From Corallococcus terminator (lineage in GTDB: Bacteria > Myxococcota > Myxococcia > Myxococcales > Myxococcaceae), in NCBI RefSeq assembly GCF_003611635.1, contig NZ_RAVZ01000010.1, positions 1-59,889 on the forward strand: DNA of 59,889 bases, given 5' to 3'. Under the pieces are notes generated by a model that was not told the DNA's origin, ran no database searches, and was given only the letters and a program-made list of their open reading frames with translations. The position numbers were made by a program, and so were the translations under genes. Of the stretch, positions 8,231 to 16,846 are shown in pieces (positions within the stretch are counted from its first letter, which is position 1; every line of letters starts with the position of its first letter).

Positions 8231-10987
8231 ATGACGTACCGTGTCCGGCGGGAACGCGGATGGCGCGCGGTGGGAAGGGTGGGCCTGGTCCTGGGGTTGT
8301 TCGCGCTCCAGGGGTGCGACAGCAAGGAGGCCGAGGGAGCCCGTGGTTCCCCTCAGCCCCCCCCGGTGCTCCAGCGCGTGGAAGGCGAGCTGCTGGTGCG
8401 CTTCCGGGAGAAGGACTCCCCCTCCGCGATGTCCGCGACGAGCGCCGCATGGGGCGCGAAGGTCGTCCATGGGTACACGTCCCTGCCCGGCCTGCGAGTC
8501 GTCCGGCTGCCACCGGGCACGGACCTGGAACGGGCGCTCGCGGCCTATCGGCTCGATCCTGGGGTGCTCTACGCCGGGTACAACTCCATCTACTCCAGCA
8601 ACAGCGACGTGCCGAACGACCCGGAGTTCGAACGTCTCTGGAGCCTGCGGAACACGGGGCAGTCCGGAGGGCTCACGGGGGCGGACATCCAGGCGGCTGG
8701 CGCCTGGGGTGTCACCACGGGCAGCAGTGATGTGGTGCTGGCCACCATCGACAGTGGCATCGACTACACCCATCCGGACCTGGCCGCGAACGTCTGGACC
8801 AATCCGGCGGAGATCCCCGGCAACGGGCTTGATGATGACCGCAATGGCTACATCGATGATGTGCATGGCATCAACGCCATTGGAGCGGGCTCGGGGGACC
8901 CCATGGATGATGGCAACCATGGGACGCACGTCGCGGGCATCCTGGGCGCGGTGGGCGGCAACAACCTGGGGGTGACGGGCGTCAACTGGAAGGTGAAGAT
9001 CCTCGCCTGCAAGTTCCTCGACAGCGCGGGCAATGGGGTGGAGTCGGATGCGCTCAAGTGCCTGGACTACTTCCTGGGCTTGAAGACTCGTGCTGCGCAC
9101 CCGGTCAACATCGTCGCCACCAACAATTCGTGGAGCTGCCGGACGCGGAGCTGCAACTCCCCCGCGATGCGGGATGCCATCGCTCGGCACATGACGGCGG
9201 GGATGCTGTTCGTGGCGGCAGCCGGCAATGTGAACGCCAACATCGACGTCGCGGAGAGCTGGCCCGCCCGGCACGATCTGCCCAACATCCTCGCGGTCGC
9301 GGCCACGGACCGGAAGGATGCGCGCTGGGGGCTGTCCAGCTTCGGCCCACAGACCGTGGCCCTGGGGGCGCCGGGGGTGGAGATCCTCAGCACGGTTCCT
9401 GGCGGCCTCTACCGCGCCTTCAGTGGTACCTCCATGGCCTCGCCGCACGTCACCGGCGTCGCCGGCCTGCTCGCGGCCCAGGACCCCACGCGGGACTGGA
9501 AGGCCATCAAGAACCTTCTCCTTGCGGGGGGCCAGGCGGTGCCGAGTCTGGCCAACGTGACGCTGACCGGCCGGCGCCTGCGGGCCTGGGGACCCCAGAG
9601 GGACGGCGCGCTGAACTGTGACAGGCAGTTGCTCACCCGGAGGCTGAAGCCCCTGCTGTCCTCCAGCCGCCTCACGCTCGTCGTCGGCGGCTCCCTGCCC
9701 GTCGCGGTGCTGAACATCAATTGTGCCGCGCCGGGGGGCGAGGTGGTCGTGACGGTGGCCGGCCGGGGTCCGGCGGTCCTCCGGCTGCTGGATGATGGCG
9801 CGGGGGATGATCAGGCCGCTGGCGATGGCATCTACACGGCGCGGTTCATCCCGAGGGACGCGGGCTCCTACGCACTGGGCTTCCCGGGAGGGGAGACCGT
9901 CTTCGTGGACGTGCTCAGACCCTATCTCTCCGTGGAGGAGCGGCCCTCCACCTATGAAGTGATGACCGAGGACGCGGTCCGCCTCGATGACGCGGGCGAC
10001 GAGACGGTCAGCGTCATCGGCCCGCTTCCGTTCCCCCTGCGGTTCGCCGACGTGCAGCCGGGATTCACCACGCTCCATGTGGACAGCAATGGGAGGATTG
10101 GCTTTGCCCCCGGGCTCTCGCTCGCGGCCAACTCCGCGCTTCCTGCCCCGTTCTTCTCCTCGGCGATCCTGCCGCTCTGGCAGAACCTGGAAGTACCGTC
10201 ACAGCTCCCTTCGGGCCTCTTCTACGAGGTGCTGGGAGAAGCGCCCCACCGCAAGCTGGTCATCGAGTGGCGCGACGCCCTCTATGCGGGGGTCTCGTTC
10301 TCCACGCCGCTCACGTTCCAGGTGGTGTTCCTGGAGGGCAGTTCGGACATTGCCTTCAATTATGCCAACGTCCTTCTCGGCTCGGACGAGTACCCGGAGA
10401 TCGACAATGGAGGCGCGGCCACGGTGGGCATCCAGACGGCCCCGTCGGCGGCGCTGCAGTTCAGTCATCTCGCTCCCAGTCTGAGCAACGGAACCAGCCT
10501 GCTGTTCAGGACGTCCTTGCCACACCCTTCGCCCGGGCCCGTGGTCTCTGCTCCGGTCCTCGTCTCCTCGCTCCCTCGGGAGGACAGCCCCATCACCCTC
10601 CAGGCCTCCTTCCGTGACGACGGCCAGGAGACGGGGGCGTGGACGGTCGCGTGGGACTGCCACCACGATGGCGCGACCTTCAAGCCAGAGGTGGAGCAGT
10701 CAGTGGGCGCTCCCGGCAGCGTGAGCACCACCTGTGTCTACTCCAAGAGTGGGCGTTATGCCGTGGCCGTGCGTGTGACAGGCCAGGACGGTACCTCCTC
10801 CGAGGTGCTCGCGACGGTCTTCAGCGTGAGTGATGTCACCCCAGGGAGTCTGTCCTCAGGCTCGGACCCACCGCGCGAATCCGAGAGCTGTGCCTCGATG
10901 CCCTGGAGCGCCATTCCGCTTCAGGGGCTGATGCTGCTCTTGCTGACGGGACTGCTGCGCGGGAACAGGCGGGGAAGGCGTCCCTGA
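8231..10987 (+). CDS. Subtilisin-like (S8) serine protease, lipobox plus MYXO-CTERM-like tail
   Basis: The 918-residue preproprotein has a signal peptide with lipobox (LFALQGC, C29) and an inhibitor-like propeptide (about 45-115). The peptidase S8 domain shows the full catalytic set: D174 in TIDSGIDYTHPD, H233 in GNHGTHVAG, oxyanion N333 in AAAGNVN and S401 in SGTSMASPH. Beta-rich modules follow, including a probable PKD-like domain near 790-870. The last 35 residues read Cys, hydrophobic helix, then Arg-rich end (SCASMPWSAI...GNRRGRRP), resembling the MYXO-CTERM signal. It therefore appears to carry two membrane-anchoring signals. GAGGAG lies about 11 bases before the ATG at 8231. It should be an extracellular or surface degradative protease. 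Confidence 0.93.
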   Translation: MTYRVRRERGWRAVGRVGLVLGLFALQGCDSKEAEGARGSPQPPPVLQRVEGELLVRFREKDSPSAMSATSAAWGAKVVHGYTSLPGLRVVRLPPGTDLERALAAYRLDPGVLYAGYNSIYSSNSDVPNDPEFERLWSLRNTGQSGGLTGADIQAAGAWGVTTGSSDVVLATIDSGIDYTHPDLAANVWTNPAEIPGNGLDDDRNGYIDDVHGINAIGAGSGDPMDDGNHGTHVAGILGAVGGNNLGVTGVNWKVKILACKFLDSAGNGVESDALKCLDYFLGLKTRAAHPVNIVATNNSWSCRTRSCNSPAMRDAIARHMTAGMLFVAAAGNVNANIDVAESWPARHDLPNILAVAATDRKDARWGLSSFGPQTVALGAPGVEILSTVPGGLYRAFSGTSMASPHVTGVAGLLAAQDPTRDWKAIKNLLLAGGQAVPSLANVTLTGRRLRAWGPQRDGALNCDRQLLTRRLKPLLSSSRLTLVVGGSLPVAVLNINCAAPGGEVVVTVAGRGPAVLRLLDDGAGDDQAAGDGIYTARFIPRDAGSYALGFPGGETVFVDVLRPYLSVEERPSTYEVMTEDAVRLDDAGDETVSVIGPLPFPLRFADVQPGFTTLHVDSNGRIGFAPGLSLAANSALPAPFFSSAILPLWQNLEVPSQLPSGLFYEVLGEAPHRKLVIEWRDALYAGVSFSTPLTFQVVFLEGSSDIAFNYANVLLGSDEYPEIDNGGAATVGIQTAPSAALQFSHLAPSLSNGTSLLFRTSLPHPSPGPVVSAPVLVSSLPREDSPITLQASFRDDGQETGAWTVAWDCHHDGATFKPEVEQSVGAPGSVSTTCVYSKSGRYAVAVRVTGQDGTSSEVLATVFSVSDVTPGSLSSGSDPPRESESCASMPWSAIPLQGLMLLLLTGLLRGNRRGRRP

Positions 10988-11073
10988 AGGACGGTCGCCC
11001 CTCTCTCCACCCGGGGCGACGGGAGCGGGTCTCACCTCCAGCGCGTGCGGAAGAGCCGCCATCGAAGCTGTCG

Positions 11074-11304
11074 ATGGAAAACCGCACCACGCGCTCGGGC
11101 GCGGACACAGCAACCGCCCGGCCCACCGCCTTCGGCATCTGCGGACTGGAGCAGGAAGAGGCAGGGCAGAGCCGCATCGTGCGCGGCGGCAACTACCGCG
11201 AGAACCGGTTCGCCGCGCGCGCGGCGCATCGGTATCAGTACCCCGCGGGTTCGGGTGACATCTCCTACGGCTTCCGGCCGGTGCGCACGGTGATCAAGAA
11301 GTAG
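11074..11304 (+). pseudogene. C-terminal remnant of an FGE-sulfatase (SUMF1-type) gene
   Basis: The frame encodes IVRGGNYRENRFAARAAHRY followed by GDISYGFRPVR. This is the closing part of the formylglycine-generating-enzyme/SUMF1 fold, where an RGG(S/N)(W/Y) strand and a final GFR(P/V)VR are typical. The preceding 200 or more residues of such a domain are absent. The frame is open upstream but its translation there does not resemble the family. A strong terminator follows directly, as expected for the end of a once complete gene. It is best read as a decayed gene truncated at its 5' side, possibly when the protease gene moved in (inference). Confidence 0.6.
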
Positions 11305-11332
11305 CCTGGCCGCTCATCGGCTTCACAGTGAG

Positions 11333-11367
11333 AAGCCCAGCAACCTCACCGGGTTGCTGGGCTTTTC
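11333..11367 (+). terminator. Rho-independent terminator
   Basis: A perfect 13-bp stem, AAGCCCAGCAACC (11333-11345) with its complement at 11352-11364 and a six-base loop, is followed by a short T run and C residues. It ends plus-strand transcription after the FGE remnant and lies just before the stop of the convergent anchor-domain lipoprotein gene. Confidence 0.85.
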
Positions 11368-11397
11368 CCTACGCTCGTTCAAATCTTCACGGGTGGA

Positions 11398-11979
11398 TCA
11401 CGGACCGTCCACGGTGAAGTCGTCGATGGCCAGGCCGCAGCTCACGCCGCCGGACGTGCTCTGCAGCTTGATGAGCGTGCTGGAGGTCGTCGCGGTGAAG
11501 ACATACGTGCGCAGGGTCCAGCCCGGCAGCGAGTTGGAGACGCTCGCCGTGGACGGGCCGTAAGTGAGCGTCGCGTTGCGCGTGCCCGTGCAACTGGGCG
11601 GGAGCGCCACGTAGAAGCGCACCGTGTAGCCACTGCCCGCCACGGTGGAGATGGTCTGCTCGATGCTGCCCGCGCCGTAGCCGTTCAGGTCGATGGACTT
11701 GGTCCCGCTGTTCGGCGTCTTGTACGAGTTGTTCATCACCTTGATGCTGCCGCCCACGATCCAGTTGGTCAGGGTCGTCGCGCCCGTGGTGAGAACCGTG
11801 TAGTTGTAGGAGCCAGGCGGCGCCGCTTCGAAGCCACTGTTCGTGACCTTGTTGATGCCCTGCTGCACCGCGCCAACCTCCGGCGCGTCGGCCTCCTGCG
11901 ACTCGGGACCGCCACAGCCCGCCAGCACGAGCCCCAAGCCCAGAGCCACGCCCCCTCGAATCCAGTGCATCATGTGCAT
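11398..11979 (-). CDS. Small lipoprotein with DUF642/choice-of-anchor-like beta-sandwich
   Basis: The 193-residue product has a lipoprotein signal (GVALGLGLVLAGCG). A single beta-sandwich follows, with motifs typical of DUF642 and choice-of-anchor modules: VTNSGFEAAPPGSYNY near the start, then SIDLNGYGAGSIEQTISTVA and YTVRFYVAL, and a closing CGLAIDDFTVDGP. Such domains bind carbohydrate or serve as surface modules. The ATG at 11979 is preferred over a GTG at 11985 because AAAGG lies five to seven bases upstream of it. It is divergent from the serine hydrolase gene. Confidence 0.8.
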   Translation of the reverse strand: MHMMHWIRGGVALGLGLVLAGCGGPESQEADAPEVGAVQQGINKVTNSGFEAAPPGSYNYTVLTTGATTLTNWIVGGSIKVMNNSYKTPNSGTKSIDLNGYGAGSIEQTISTVAGSGYTVRFYVALPPSCTGTRNATLTYGPSTASVSNSLPGWTLRTYVFTATTSSTLIKLQSTSGGVSCGLAIDDFTVDGP

Positions 11980-12148
11980 GTTCACCTTTCGTGTTGAACC
12001 GCGGGGATTCGGCGATCCCCAAACGCCGCCGGGCCCGCGGTGCCGAGTGTCGGCGCTGTGAACATTAATCGCTCGGTGAGTGCGTGAGGAGTCCAGCGCT
12101 GAAACAGGCTGGGTTTTTCACGCCGCGAGAAGAAATGAGCCATCCTGG

Positions 12149-12179
12149 GGTGTGAAACACTCGGGTGGAAGTTCACACC
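12149..12179. promoter_or_regulatory. Inverted repeat in divergent promoter region
   Basis: GGTGTGAA (12149-12156) and TTCACACC (12172-12179) are exact inverted copies separated by 15 bases, between the divergent anchor lipoprotein and serine hydrolase genes. The arrangement fits a dimeric regulator site, but no regulator gene is adjacent. Confidence 0.35.
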
Positions 12180-12254
12180 GGCAGGTGGGGGTGACAGGAA
12201 AGCGGCGCTCCGGTGCTTCGTACGCACACTGCGGATTCACCTGGAAGGCTCTGG

Positions 12255-13364
12255 ATGGTTACCCATCGGTTTGGTCGACGCGTGCTTGGCGTGGCGCTGT
12301 TGCTGTGGATGTCGGGTTGCGACAAGGACGAAGGCCCCGTCTGTGAGCGGCTCGCGCCCCGGTTGCAGCGCGCGCTCGAGGTGACCGTCCAGGCCGAGGA
12401 CCTCCCCGGGGCCACGGCCTCGCTGCGATTCCAGGACTGCACGTGGCGGGGCTCGGCGGGCGTCTCCACGGTGGAGCCCGCCACCGGGCTCAAGGCCGAG
12501 GACCGGCTGCGCGTGGGCAGCATCACCAAGAGCTTCGTCTCCGTGGTGGCACTGCAACTCCAGGCCGAGGGAACGCTGTCCCTGGATGCGCCGCTGGCCA
12601 CCTGGGTGCCGGATTTTCCCCGTGCGGACCGCATCACCGTGCGCCAGCTCCTCAACCACACGAGTGGCGCGTTCAACTACACCGACAGCCAGGCCTTCCT
12701 CACGCAGGCCGAATCGAGCCCCGGGAAGACGTGGAGCGCCGAGGAGCTCATCTCGCTGGGGGCCGCGGCTTCCCCCTCCTTTGAGCCCGGGGCGCGTTGG
12801 GAATACTCCAACACCAATTACATCCTCCTGGGCCGCATCCTCGAATCGGTGACAGGGATGCCGCTGGCGCAGCAGCTTCGCACGCGCATCCTCGTTCCCC
12901 TGGACCTGGACAGCACGGGGTTGGAGGGCGCGGAGCCGCTGCCGCCGCTCACCGTGCGGGGCCATGCGCGAGACACGCGCGATGGAGCGTGGATGGACCT
13001 CACCGACTTCATCCATCCGTCCGCGGCTGGCGCGGCCGGTGCCTTGAGCTCCAGCGCGGACGACCTCAGCGCGTTCTACCAGGCCCTCTTCGAGCGCTCA
13101 TTGCTGGCCCCGGCGCAGCTCGCGCAGATGACGGACTGGGTGGCGACGCCCATCCCGGACATGCCTGGGTATGGCCTGGGGTTGGTGCGGGCCGTCACCC
13201 CGGTGGGGCCGGGCCACGGCCATGACGGAGGCATCCCCGGGTTCTCCGCCCTGGCCCTCTATCTGCCCGAGCGCAAGGCTTCGCTCGCGATGCTGACCAA
13301 CCGCGAAGGAGCGGACGTGTTGCGGGTCACCGGGAGGCTGCTGGAGGTGCTCGCCACGGAGTGA
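12255..13364 (+). CDS. Serine hydrolase of the beta-lactamase (class C/D-peptidase) superfamily, lipoprotein
   Basis: The 369-residue protein has a lipobox (LLLWMSGC, C22) and the three active-site motifs of the class C beta-lactamase/DD-peptidase/esterase fold: SITK (S89, K92), YSN (Y184-N186) and HDG (H323-G325). Length fits the Beta-lactamase (PF00144-type) family. Members include D-aminopeptidases, esterases and peptidoglycan peptidases, so resistance should not be assumed. The ATG at 12255 has GGAAGG six bases upstream; the longer start at 12213 lacks one. A second hydrolase of the same superfamily follows 111 bases downstream on the same strand, so the two may be cotranscribed. Confidence 0.9.
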   Translation: MVTHRFGRRVLGVALLLWMSGCDKDEGPVCERLAPRLQRALEVTVQAEDLPGATASLRFQDCTWRGSAGVSTVEPATGLKAEDRLRVGSITKSFVSVVALQLQAEGTLSLDAPLATWVPDFPRADRITVRQLLNHTSGAFNYTDSQAFLTQAESSPGKTWSAEELISLGAAASPSFEPGARWEYSNTNYILLGRILESVTGMPLAQQLRTRILVPLDLDSTGLEGAEPLPPLTVRGHARDTRDGAWMDLTDFIHPSAAGAAGALSSSADDLSAFYQALFERSLLAPAQLAQMTDWVATPIPDMPGYGLGLVRAVTPVGPGHGHDGGIPGFSALALYLPERKASLAMLTNREGADVLRVTGRLLEVLATE

Positions 13365-13475
13365 GGCTTCAGTCTGGCCCTGGCCGGTTGTCTCGTATTG
13401 CCTTCACGCGGTGGGGGACAGGGTGCTTTTGTGGGGGGGCCGTGGGCAATGGTTGTCCAGGCGCCTGGAGTCTTC

Positions 13476-14882
13476 ATGCGCGGTTCCCTGCAATCCATTT
13501 CATTATTCGCTGTCTTCATCCTGGGCCTGCTCACGGGTCGTCCCGCCGTGGCGCACGATTCGCTCCGAGACCGGATCGACGCCTACGTCCGCGCGGAGCA
13601 GAAGCGGCAGGGCGTGCCCGGTCTCGCCGTGGGCGTCGTGAGCCACGGCCGGGTCGTGCTGGTGAAGGGGTATGGCTCCGCGAACCTGGAGCACCAGGTC
13701 CCTGTCGGGACGGACACCCTCTTCCAGGCGGGCTCCCTGGGGAAGATGTTCACCGCGACGGCGGTGATGCTCCAGGTGGAGGCGGGCCGTGTGTCGCTGT
13801 CCGACAGCATCACGAAGTACTTCCCCGACGCGCCCGCCACCTGGGCTCCCATCACGGTGCGCCACCTGCTGACGCACACGTCGGGCCTCCAGGACCTGGA
13901 TGGACAGATCGACGAGCGGAAGGACTACTCGGACGATGACTTCGCGAAGTTCCTCTACACGCTGCCGCTGGATTTCCCCGCGGGGCTGCGGTTCAGCTAC
14001 AGCAATTCCGGCTACGTGCTGCTGGGCATCCTGGCGAACCGTGTCACCCAGTCCACGTACCAGGAGGTCCTGGGCCGCCAGGTGTTCAAGCCCGCGGGCA
14101 TGAAGACGGCGCGTGGCATCAGCGAGGAGGACGTCATCCCGAACCGCGCGGCCGGCTACCGGATGAGCGGCGGCGTGGTGAAGAACCAGTGGTGGGTTTC
14201 ACCTTCGCTCAACACGACGGGGGACGGGTCGCTCTACTTCTCCGTGAAGGACCTGCTGGCCTGGGAGGAGGTCGTGGATGAGCGCGACATCCTGTCGCGG
14301 GCGAGCTGGAGGGAGATCCTGTCGCCCGCGAAGCTCAACAGCGGGGCGACGTATCCCTATGGCTTCGGGTGGGAGGTGAAGGAGCGAAACGGCAAGCCGA
14401 TGCACGCGCACACGGGGGCGTGGCAGGGGTTCACGTCGGCCTACATCCGGTTCCTGGGCGACGAGCTGTCCATCATCGTGCTGGCCAACTTGAGCCAGGC
14501 GGACCCCAGGGGCATCGCGGAAGGCATCGCGACCCTCGTCAATCCCGCGCTCGCCGTGCCGCCGCTGAAGCCCATTCCGGACCTGGAGCCGCAGGTCACC
14601 GCGCGGCTGGCGACGCTGCTCGAGCAGACCCGGGCCGGAACGTGGGACCCGGCCATGTTCGCGTACGTCCCCTGGTGGTTCGTGGCGGAGGCCGGGCCGT
14701 ACTACCAGGGCGTCCTGCAAGGCCTGGGACCGGCGGGACCGCTGGTGCTGGCGAAGCGGGAGACGCGAGGCGATGACCGCTTCTACACGTACCTGGTGCG
14801 GTTTGGTTCCGCGACCTGGCGCTACACGGCGGCCTTCGTGCCGGATGGCCGCGTGTCCGCGTTCAGCTTGGATGAGAACTGA
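13476..14882 (+). CDS. Second serine hydrolase of the beta-lactamase superfamily, periplasmic
   Basis: The 468-residue product has a cleavable signal peptide (ISLFAVFILGLLTG, cut near AVAH). Its motifs are SLGK (S87, K90), YSN (Y175-N177) and HTG (H312-G314). About 120 residues beyond the catalytic domain form an extra C-terminal domain. It belongs to the same superfamily as the preceding gene but is clearly diverged, so this is not a recent duplication. CTGGAG lies about five bases before the ATG at 13476. Its natural substrate may be a D-amino acid peptide or ester. Confidence 0.9.
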   Translation: MRGSLQSISLFAVFILGLLTGRPAVAHDSLRDRIDAYVRAEQKRQGVPGLAVGVVSHGRVVLVKGYGSANLEHQVPVGTDTLFQAGSLGKMFTATAVMLQVEAGRVSLSDSITKYFPDAPATWAPITVRHLLTHTSGLQDLDGQIDERKDYSDDDFAKFLYTLPLDFPAGLRFSYSNSGYVLLGILANRVTQSTYQEVLGRQVFKPAGMKTARGISEEDVIPNRAAGYRMSGGVVKNQWWVSPSLNTTGDGSLYFSVKDLLAWEEVVDERDILSRASWREILSPAKLNSGATYPYGFGWEVKERNGKPMHAHTGAWQGFTSAYIRFLGDELSIIVLANLSQADPRGIAEGIATLVNPALAVPPLKPIPDLEPQVTARLATLLEQTRAGTWDPAMFAYVPWWFVAEAGPYYQGVLQGLGPAGPLVLAKRETRGDDRFYTYLVRFGSATWRYTAAFVPDGRVSAFSLDEN

Positions 14883-14907
14883 CAGCAACCGCTGACACCC
14901 GTCGGCA

Positions 14908-14942
14908 ACGGCCGCCCTGCCCAACGTGCGCGGGGCGGCCGT
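14908..14942. terminator. Hairpin between convergent genes
   Basis: ACGGCCGCCC (14908-14917) and GGGCGGCCGT (14933-14942) form a perfect 10-bp stem in the 71-base gap between the serine hydrolase and the M20 peptidase stops. There is only a weak CCTTCC tail. It probably acts as a shared terminator. Confidence 0.6.
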
Positions 14943-14953
14943 CCTTCCAAAGG

Positions 14954-16402
14954 CTAGCGCGTGATGTTGCGCAGGTACTGCGCGTAGAAGCGGATGGCCG
15001 CTGCGTGCGCCGCGACGGAGAGCCGCTCGTCGCGGCCGTGCATGCGCCCCAGGTCCTCGCGCGTCATTCGCACGGGCATGAAGCGGTACACGCTGTCGCT
15101 CAGGGGGTAGAAGTGGCGGGCGTCGGTGGCCGCGACGGTGAGGAAGGGCGCCACCAGCACGTCCGGGAACACCTGACGGATGCTGCGCTGCAATTGCCGC
15201 CAGCCTTCCGTGTCCAGGCTCGACACCGGTGAGGCCTCGTCGCCCTCGACGAGCAGCTCCACGCGCGCGTCGTCCACCACGTCGCGCACGTGGGCGCGCA
15301 CGTCCTCCAGGCTGTCGCCCGGCAGCGGGCGGACGTTGAGCACCGCGCGCGCCTGCGCGGGCAGCACGTTGGGCTTGGGGCTGCCTTCGAGCATGGTGGC
15401 CGCCAGGGTGGTGCGGATGCTGGCGTTCGTGGACGGCGCCCCGGCCATCTGTCGTTCGATGAGGGGCGCGAAGAGCCACGTGTTGGCGAAGAGCAGGCGC
15501 TTGCCGAAGCCCATCTCCGGCCCCACATGTTCGAACAGCGCCCGCGTCCCGCCGCGCAGCCCGGGCTTGAAGGGGTGCTCCTCCAGCCGCACGAGGGCGC
15601 GGGCGAGGATGTTCGCGGCTGTCTGCGGCGGCGGCATGGACGCGTGCCCGCCCGAACTGCTCACCCGCAGCTCCACGCGCCCCGAGCCCTTCTCCGCCAC
15701 GCCCACCAGCGCCACCGGTGCGTCCACGCCGGGCACCAGCCCCACGCCAATGGGACCTCCCTCGTCCAGCACCGATTCAAGGCGCACGCCCCGCTCGCTC
15801 AACAGCGCGGCCACGCGGGCGGCACCGTCGCGTCCGCCCACCTCCTCGTCCGCGCCGAAGGCGAGCAGCACCGTGCGGCGCGGGCGGTGGCCCTGGGCGA
15901 GCAGGCCCTCCACGGCCTCGAGGATGGCGAGCACGCTGCCCTTGTCGTCCAGCGCCCCGCGCCCCTGGATGTAGCCGTCCGCCACCACACCGCCGAAGGG
16001 AGGGTGGCTCCAGGTGGCCTCCGCCTCCGCGGGCACCACGTCCAGGTGGCCCATCAGCAGCACGGGATGCAGCTCCGGCTCCGTGCCCTTCCACGTGTAG
16101 AGGTGCGCATGCGTGCCCACCGCCTCATGACCGAGCTGCGCGTGCACGAGGGGAAACGCGGCGACGAGCTGGGCGTGCAGTGCCTGGAAGGCGGTGTCCT
16201 GCGCGCCCGTTCCGTCGGAGGCGGCGACGGTGGGGTGGCGCAGCGCCTCGGCGAGGCGGCCCGCGGCTCCGGTGGCATCCACCGAGAACGGCTCGGCGGG
16301 CTCGGCGGTCACCTGGCGCGAACCGAAGCGCAGCGTGCGGACGACAAGCGCGCCCACGAGGAGCAGCAGGAGGACCAGCAGGGCGAGGAGGACACGCTTC
16401 AT
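14954..16402 (-). CDS. M20 family metallopeptidase (PM20D1/carboxypeptidase S-like)
   Basis: The 482-residue protein starts with one N-terminal membrane helix (about residues 4-22). The M20 di-zinc fold follows: HLDVVP with the first ligand His, an Asp in GRGALDDKGS, the catalytic and bridging pair in GADEEVGG, DEGG, and a late His in ATDARHFYPL. The middle lid domain holds GGHASMPP. The arrangement TWSHPPFGGVVADGYIQGRG is characteristic of the PM20D1/CPS1 branch, which hydrolyses or forms N-acyl amino acids and removes C-terminal residues from peptides. The single helix suggests it works in the periplasm while tethered to the inner membrane. Confidence 0.92.
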   Translation of the reverse strand: MKRVLLALLVLLLLLVGALVVRTLRFGSRQVTAEPAEPFSVDATGAAGRLAEALRHPTVAASDGTGAQDTAFQALHAQLVAAFPLVHAQLGHEAVGTHAHLYTWKGTEPELHPVLLMGHLDVVPAEAEATWSHPPFGGVVADGYIQGRGALDDKGSVLAILEAVEGLLAQGHRPRRTVLLAFGADEEVGGRDGAARVAALLSERGVRLESVLDEGGPIGVGLVPGVDAPVALVGVAEKGSGRVELRVSSSGGHASMPPPQTAANILARALVRLEEHPFKPGLRGGTRALFEHVGPEMGFGKRLLFANTWLFAPLIERQMAGAPSTNASIRTTLAATMLEGSPKPNVLPAQARAVLNVRPLPGDSLEDVRAHVRDVVDDARVELLVEGDEASPVSSLDTEGWRQLQRSIRQVFPDVLVAPFLTVAATDARHFYPLSDSVYRFMPVRMTREDLGRMHGRDERLSVAAHAAAIRFYAQYLRNITR

Positions 16403-16846
16403 CGGATGGAGACTTTCGGAGAGGGCGCCACCGAGCGTAACAGCAGGCGCGGCGCATGCGCGCTTCGCGCGGAGTCATGCCCGGGCGGAACGCAGTGGGT
16501 GCGCGGCTTCCAGGTCACCGTGACGGCGCGAGACACAGGGGTCGGGGAGTGTCTTCCCCCTCGCGCAAGACCCGGCGTTGCGTTGCCCCAAGCGCTCATC
16601 GCTGACGCGCACTGCATGAACTCAGTCCCTTCGACGCCACCCCGAATGGAGCGCCGACACCCGGTCCGTGCTGGACCGACGGCCCTCCAACGATGGCGCG
16701 ATCTGGACCTGGGGCAGGGTGGTGGGGACCCAGCTTCCAAGGAGATTGCGTGCAAGTAGGGTGGCGCCGCTCCCCGACTCTTCCGTGGCGTTGTCTGGCC
16801 CCCAGGACTCGACAGGGACGCCCTTCCAGGAACAGGACGAGGACGC
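16403..16846. other. Intergenic region before the RCC1 lipoprotein gene
   Basis: No supported gene, repeat or clear promoter is visible in these 444 bases between divergent genes. Overlapping open frames here encode no recognisable sequence. Confidence 0.5.

Noticed and set aside
12255-14882. Calling the tandem serine hydrolases antibiotic-resistance beta-lactamases
   Set aside because: The motifs are shared by peptidases and esterases, and no AmpR-type regulator is adjacent.
15290-16759. Long plus-strand open frame opposite the M20 peptidase
   Set aside because: No recognisable motifs, and the M20 metal ligands on the other strand are intact.
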